64,000 nt of DNA, taken from positions 1,426,001 through 1,490,000 of the forward strand of contig NZ_CP186480.1 in assembly GCF_049354825.1 (NCBI RefSeq), read 5' to 3'. The notes under the pieces are model-generated. The model was given only the letters and a program-made list of their open reading frames with translations. It was not told the origin of the DNA and did no database searches. The DNA is from Novosphingobium sp049354825. GTDB taxonomy: Bacteria > Pseudomonadota > Alphaproteobacteria > Sphingomonadales > Sphingomonadaceae. Made by a program: the position numbers and the translations under genes. Positions 60,771 through 64,000 of the stretch are shown here, piece by piece (the stretch's first letter is position 1; each line of letters begins with the position of its first letter).

Positions 60771-63700
60771 ATGAAGATCAGCCGGCTCAAGCTCAGCGGT
60801 TTCAAGAGCTTCGTCGAGCCGGCTGAACTGCGCATCGAGCCCGGCCTGACCGGGGTGGTCGGCCCTAACGGCTGCGGCAAGTCCAACCTGCTCGAGGCGA
60901 TCCGCTGGGTCATGGGCGAAGCCAGCGCCAAGTCGCTGCGCGGCGGCGGCATGGAGGACGTGATCTTCGCCGGCACCGCCCAGCGGCCACCGCGCGATTT
61001 TGCCGAAGTGGTCCTGACCGCCGAGATCAGCGGCGACGACAGCGCCGGCGGTAGCGGGGCCAACGACCGCGAACTGGAAGTGGTGCGCCGGATCGAGCGC
61101 GGCGCCGGCAGCGCCTACCGCGTCAACGGCCGCGACGTGCGCGCCAAGGACGTGGCGCTGGTCTTCGCCGATGCCGCCACCGGCGCGCACAGCCCGGCGC
61201 TGGTCAGCCAGGGCCGCATCGCCGCGGTAATCGCCGCCAAGCCCGCCGCCCGCCGCGAGATGCTGGAGGAAGCGGCCGGCATCGCGGGCCTTCACGTGCG
61301 CCGCAAGGATGCCGAACAGAAGCTCCGCGCGACCGAGGCCAACCTCGCCCGGCTCGACGACCTGACCGCGCAGCTCGACGCGCAGATCGGCACGCTGCGC
61401 CGCCAGGCCCGCGCCGCCGAACGCTACAAGGCTGTCAGCGACAGGATCCGCCTGGCCGAGGCGCGGCTGGTGTTCGCGCGCTGGCGCGATGCCGCCGCCG
61501 CTGCCGCGGCGGCGCGCAACGACGCGGTCGCGGCCGAAGCGCGGGTCGCCGCCGCGCAGGCCGAGACGCAAGGCGCGCAGGCGCTCCAGCACGCCGCCGC
61601 CGGGGCGCTGGCCGAGGCGCGCGACGAACTGGCCGACCGGCGCGACGATGCCACCGCCCACGCGCACCGCATGGCCACGCTGGCAAGCCAGCTCGAAGCG
61701 GCCGAGGACAAGCTGGCCGACCTTGACCGCCAGCAGCGCCGCCTCGACGAGGATCGCGGCGATGCCGATCGCCTGACCCGCGATGCCGCCGCCGCGCTGG
61801 CGAAGCTGGAGCACGATGTCGCCGCCGGCGAAGCCGCGCTCGCCCGCGACGAGGCGGCCCGGCCCGCGCTGGCCGGCGCGCTCGAAGACGCTGACCGGGC
61901 CGCCCGCGGTGCCGAACTGGCGCTGGCGCAGGCGACCGCCGAACAAGCCGGGGCCGAGGCCGAGTGGCGTATCGCCGAGGCGGCGCTGGCCGCTGCCGGT
62001 CAACGCCTCGATCGGCTCGACCGCGAAACCCGCCGCCAGGCCGAGGCGCTGGCCGCGCTCGATGCCGAGGAAGCCGGCGAAGACCGCCTGGCCGCCGCCG
62101 CCGCCCGCCGCGACGCTGCCACCGCCGCGCTGGCTGACGCGCGCAGCGCGCTGGAGGGACTGCAGGACAAGCGCCGCGCCTTGCAGCAGGACCGCGATGC
62201 CGCCGCCGCGGCGCTGTCCGCCGCCCGTGCCGAACTGACCGGGGTCGAGCGCGAACATGCCGCGCTTGCCCGCGACCGCGAGGCGCGGGCGCGGCAGGCC
62301 CGGGGCGGCCAGGGCCTGCCTGCCGCGCTCGACCGCATCCGCGCCGAGCCCGGCTATGAGCGCGCGCTTGCCGCGGCACTGGGCCGCGACGGCAAGGCGC
62401 TGCTGGGGCGTGCCGCGGGCGACGGCCGGTACTGGACCGGCGCCGAGGCCGTGACCCCGGTTGGCGGCGCGCTGCTCGAACACGTCCGCGACTGCCCGCC
62501 CGAACTTGCGGCGCGGCTGGCGCTGATCGTCGTCGCCGATGCCGACGACGGGCGCGCGCTGGCGCCCGGGCACTGGCTGGTGACGCGCGCGGGCGCGCTG
62601 CGGCGCTGGGACGGGTTCGTGGCGCGCGGCGAAGGCGCCGCCGACGCCGCCCGGCTCGAGGCGGAAAACCGCTTCGCCGCGCTGGGCGAACAGCTGCCGG
62701 CGCTGCGCGGCGCCGTCAGCGCAAGCGAGGCGGACGCAGCCAGGGTCCAGGCGGACCTGTCCGCCGTTCAGGGCGAGGCGATCGCGGCGGAGCGGGCGCT
62801 GGCCGCCACCGCCGATGCCGAACGTGCGGCGCTGCGCGTACTCGACCAGGCCGAGGCGGCGCTGGCCCGTCGCGCCGCCCGCCGCGCCGAGCTGGCCGCG
62901 GCGACCCAGGACCTTGCCGCGCAGCGCGCCGAAGCCGAAGGTGAGCGCCGGGACGCCGAGGAGCGCCGCGCCGCCCTGCCCGATCCCACCACCGGGCGCG
63001 CCCGCCTCGATGCCGCGCGCGCGCGCAACGATGCGGCGCGTCAAGGGCTCCAGGCGGCCAGCGCGGCGCTGGCTGCGCACGAGCAGGCGCTGGCCGTCGC
63101 GCGCGAGCGGACCGCCGCCCAGCAGGCCGACCGGACGGGCTGGCAGGCCCGCGCCGGCGATGCCGCGCGCCGCCTGGCGGCGACCGCGCAGCGGCTGCAG
63201 GAGATCGCCGCCGAGCGCGCCGTCGCCGCCGCCAGGGCACCCGCGCTGAGCGCCGAGATCGAGGCCGGCGACGAGGTTCGCCGGCGGCTCGGCACCGAGC
63301 TCGAGACCGCGGAGGCGAAGCTGGCCGCGGCCACCGCCTCCGCTGCGGCCGCCGACGCCGCCCTGGCTGGCCTGGCCGAAACGCTGGCAACCGCGCGCGA
63401 GGCCCGCGCCGGCGCCGCCGCGCGCGCCGACAACGAGGAAGCCCGCCGCGCCGAGATGGCCGCCGTCTCCGGCGAACGGTTCCAGTGCCCGCCGCCGCTG
63501 CTGCCGGGCAAGTTCGCGTTCGAGCCCGCCGACGTCGCGACCTCTGCCGAGGAATCCGCCGCGATGGACCGCCTCTCCGCGGAGCGCGAGCGGATCGGCC
63601 CGGTCAACCTGGTTGCCGCCGACGAACTGGCCGAGGCTGAGGCGAAGCAGGGCGCGACCCGGGCCGAGCAGGCCGAACTGACCGAGGCGGTTCACCGCCT

Positions 63701-64000
63701 GCGCGGCTCGATCGGCAACCTCAACCGCGAAGGGCGGGAGCGTCTGCGCGCCGCGTTCGAAGCGGTCGACGGCCATTTCCGCCGCCTGTTCACGCGCCTG
63801 TTCGATGCCGGTGGAGATGGGGGCGGCCAGGCGCACCTGGCGCTGGTCGATTCGGACGATCCGCTCGAGGCCGGGCTCGAGATTTTCGCCCAGCCGCCGG
63901 GCAAGCGGCTGCAATCGCTGACGCTGCTGTCTGGCGGCGAGCAGGCGCTGACCGCGGTGGCGCTGATTTTCGCGCTGTTCCTCACCAACCCGGCGCCGAT
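60771..64000 (+). CDS. smc: Chromosome segregation protein SMC (3' end beyond window)
   Basis: At least 1076 residues are visible. Walker A is GPNGCGKSN at 31-39, followed by a long Ala/Glu/Arg-rich coiled coil, a hinge-like globular stretch at about 510-635 (ALDRIRAEPGYERALAAALG), the returning coil and the ABC signature LSGGEQ at 1053-1058. The frame is open to the edge, before Walker B. SMC condenses and organises the chromosome with ScpA and ScpB. The coiled coil is strikingly alanine-rich, as in other high-GC sphingomonads. Confidence 0.96.
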   Translation, partial: MKISRLKLSGFKSFVEPAELRIEPGLTGVVGPNGCGKSNLLEAIRWVMGEASAKSLRGGGMEDVIFAGTAQRPPRDFAEVVLTAEISGDDSAGGSGANDRELEVVRRIERGAGSAYRVNGRDVRAKDVALVFADAATGAHSPALVSQGRIAAVIAAKPAARREMLEEAAGIAGLHVRRKDAEQKLRATEANLARLDDLTAQLDAQIGTLRRQARAAERYKAVSDRIRLAEARLVFARWRDAAAAAAAARNDAVAAEARVAAAQAETQGAQALQHAAAGALAEARDELADRRDDATAHAHRMATLASQLEAAEDKLADLDRQQRRLDEDRGDADRLTRDAAAALAKLEHDVAAGEAALARDEAARPALAGALEDADRAARGAELALAQATAEQAGAEAEWRIAEAALAAAGQRLDRLDRETRRQAEALAALDAEEAGEDRLAAAAARRDAATAALADARSALEGLQDKRRALQQDRDAAAAALSAARAELTGVEREHAALARDREARARQARGGQGLPAALDRIRAEPGYERALAAALGRDGKALLGRAAGDGRYWTGAEAVTPVGGALLEHVRDCPPELAARLALIVVADADDGRALAPGHWLVTRAGALRRWDGFVARGEGAADAARLEAENRFAALGEQLPALRGAVSASEADAARVQADLSAVQGEAIAAERALAATADAERAALRVLDQAEAALARRAARRAELAAATQDLAAQRAEAEGERRDAEERRAALPDPTTGRARLDAARARNDAARQGLQAASAALAAHEQALAVARERTAAQQADRTGWQARAGDAARRLAATAQRLQEIAAERAVAAARAPALSAEIEAGDEVRRRLGTELETAEAKLAAATASAAAADAALAGLAETLATAREARAGAAARADNEEARRAEMAAVSGERFQCPPPLLPGKFAFEPADVATSAEESAAMDRLSAERERIGPVNLVAADELAEAEAKQGATRAEQAELTEAVHRLRGSIGNLNREGRERLRAAFEAVDGHFRRLFTRLFDAGGDGGGQAHLALVDSDDPLEAGLEIFAQPPGKRLQSLTLLSGGEQALTAVALIFALFLTNPAP

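Noticed and set aside
59673..63914. Very long open frame on the minus strand opposite smc
   Set aside because: It is the antisense of an alanine-rich, GC-rich coding frame; its translation is Gly/Arg/Ala/Leu filler without domains, while the plus strand encodes a clear SMC.

Overview
The window is high-GC chromosomal DNA from an alphaproteobacterium, most likely a member of the Sphingomonadales (Sphingomonas, Novosphingobium or Erythrobacter-like). The evidence is the gene content and sequence style: a MucR/Ros regulator, a Fur-PlsC-MiaB-PhoH-YbeY-CorC string, an HWE-family histidine kinase, class II DAHP synthase, DUF1489, DUF721 and DsbA-like genes in front of smc, and an MprF/AcvB pair. 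This placement is inference from recognised families; no 16S gene is present.

Layout. 1-3.4 kb (minus): a truncated LysR gene, apaG, a PAS/HWE sensor kinase and metZ. 3.5-8.7 kb: a GT39-like membrane glycosyltransferase (+), a prolyl oligopeptidase (-), and a SulP anion transporter (+) preceded by a structured 5' RNA. 8.7-15.4 kb: a long minus-strand run of GT2-GtrA fusion, leuB, recO, large catalase, UbiK-like, TspO and TlyA. 15.4-17.5 kb: a lipoprotein, a 250-nt structured leader carrying an 18-codon ORF with a near-perfect Shine-Dalgarno, then ilvE. 17.5-24 kb: an M28 peptidase, a YghU-type GST, and a lysyl-phosphatidylglycerol cluster (mprF, DUF2147, acvB).

24.05-32.34 kb is an integrated mobile element of about 8.3 kb, inserted at the 3' end of tRNA-Gln(TTG). 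It is bounded by a 24/25-bp repeat of the tRNA 3' end. Just inside each end lie three direct copies of a TGCTACA-type motif, probably integrase arm sites. It carries a tyrosine integrase, unknown small genes, a serine resolvase with palindromic sites, a one-polypeptide restriction-modification enzyme (nuclease, N6-adenine methylase and ISP-type specificity domain, no helicase) and a protein with an HxH motif and a downstream Tyr that resembles HUH Rep proteins. Its base composition is visibly less GC-rich than its surroundings.

32.4-40.7 kb: ergothioneine genes egtB-egtD, a quinone oxidoreductase, class II DAHP synthase, an M16 protease and an FKBP isomerase. 40.8-50.8 kb (mostly plus): Nfu, a RutE-like reductase, tsaB, rimI, mucR with a strong terminator, fur, plsC, miaB, a secreted unknown protein (minus), phoH, ybeY, corC and a LysR gene, with many ATGA-type overlaps indicating operons. 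50.8-57.6 kb: an unknown membrane protein, a cyclophilin, mgtE, DUF1489, TauE/SafE, NudC, a serine hydrolase and a small membrane protein. 57.6-64 kb: mutY, then DUF721 (DciA-like), two DsbA-like thiol proteins and smc, which runs off the right edge.

The strongest candidates for undescribed biology are the tRNA-Gln element with its repeat arrays and unusual RM enzyme, and the structured leader and micro-ORF in front of ilvE. No rRNA, CRISPR array, insertion sequence or replication origin was seen.
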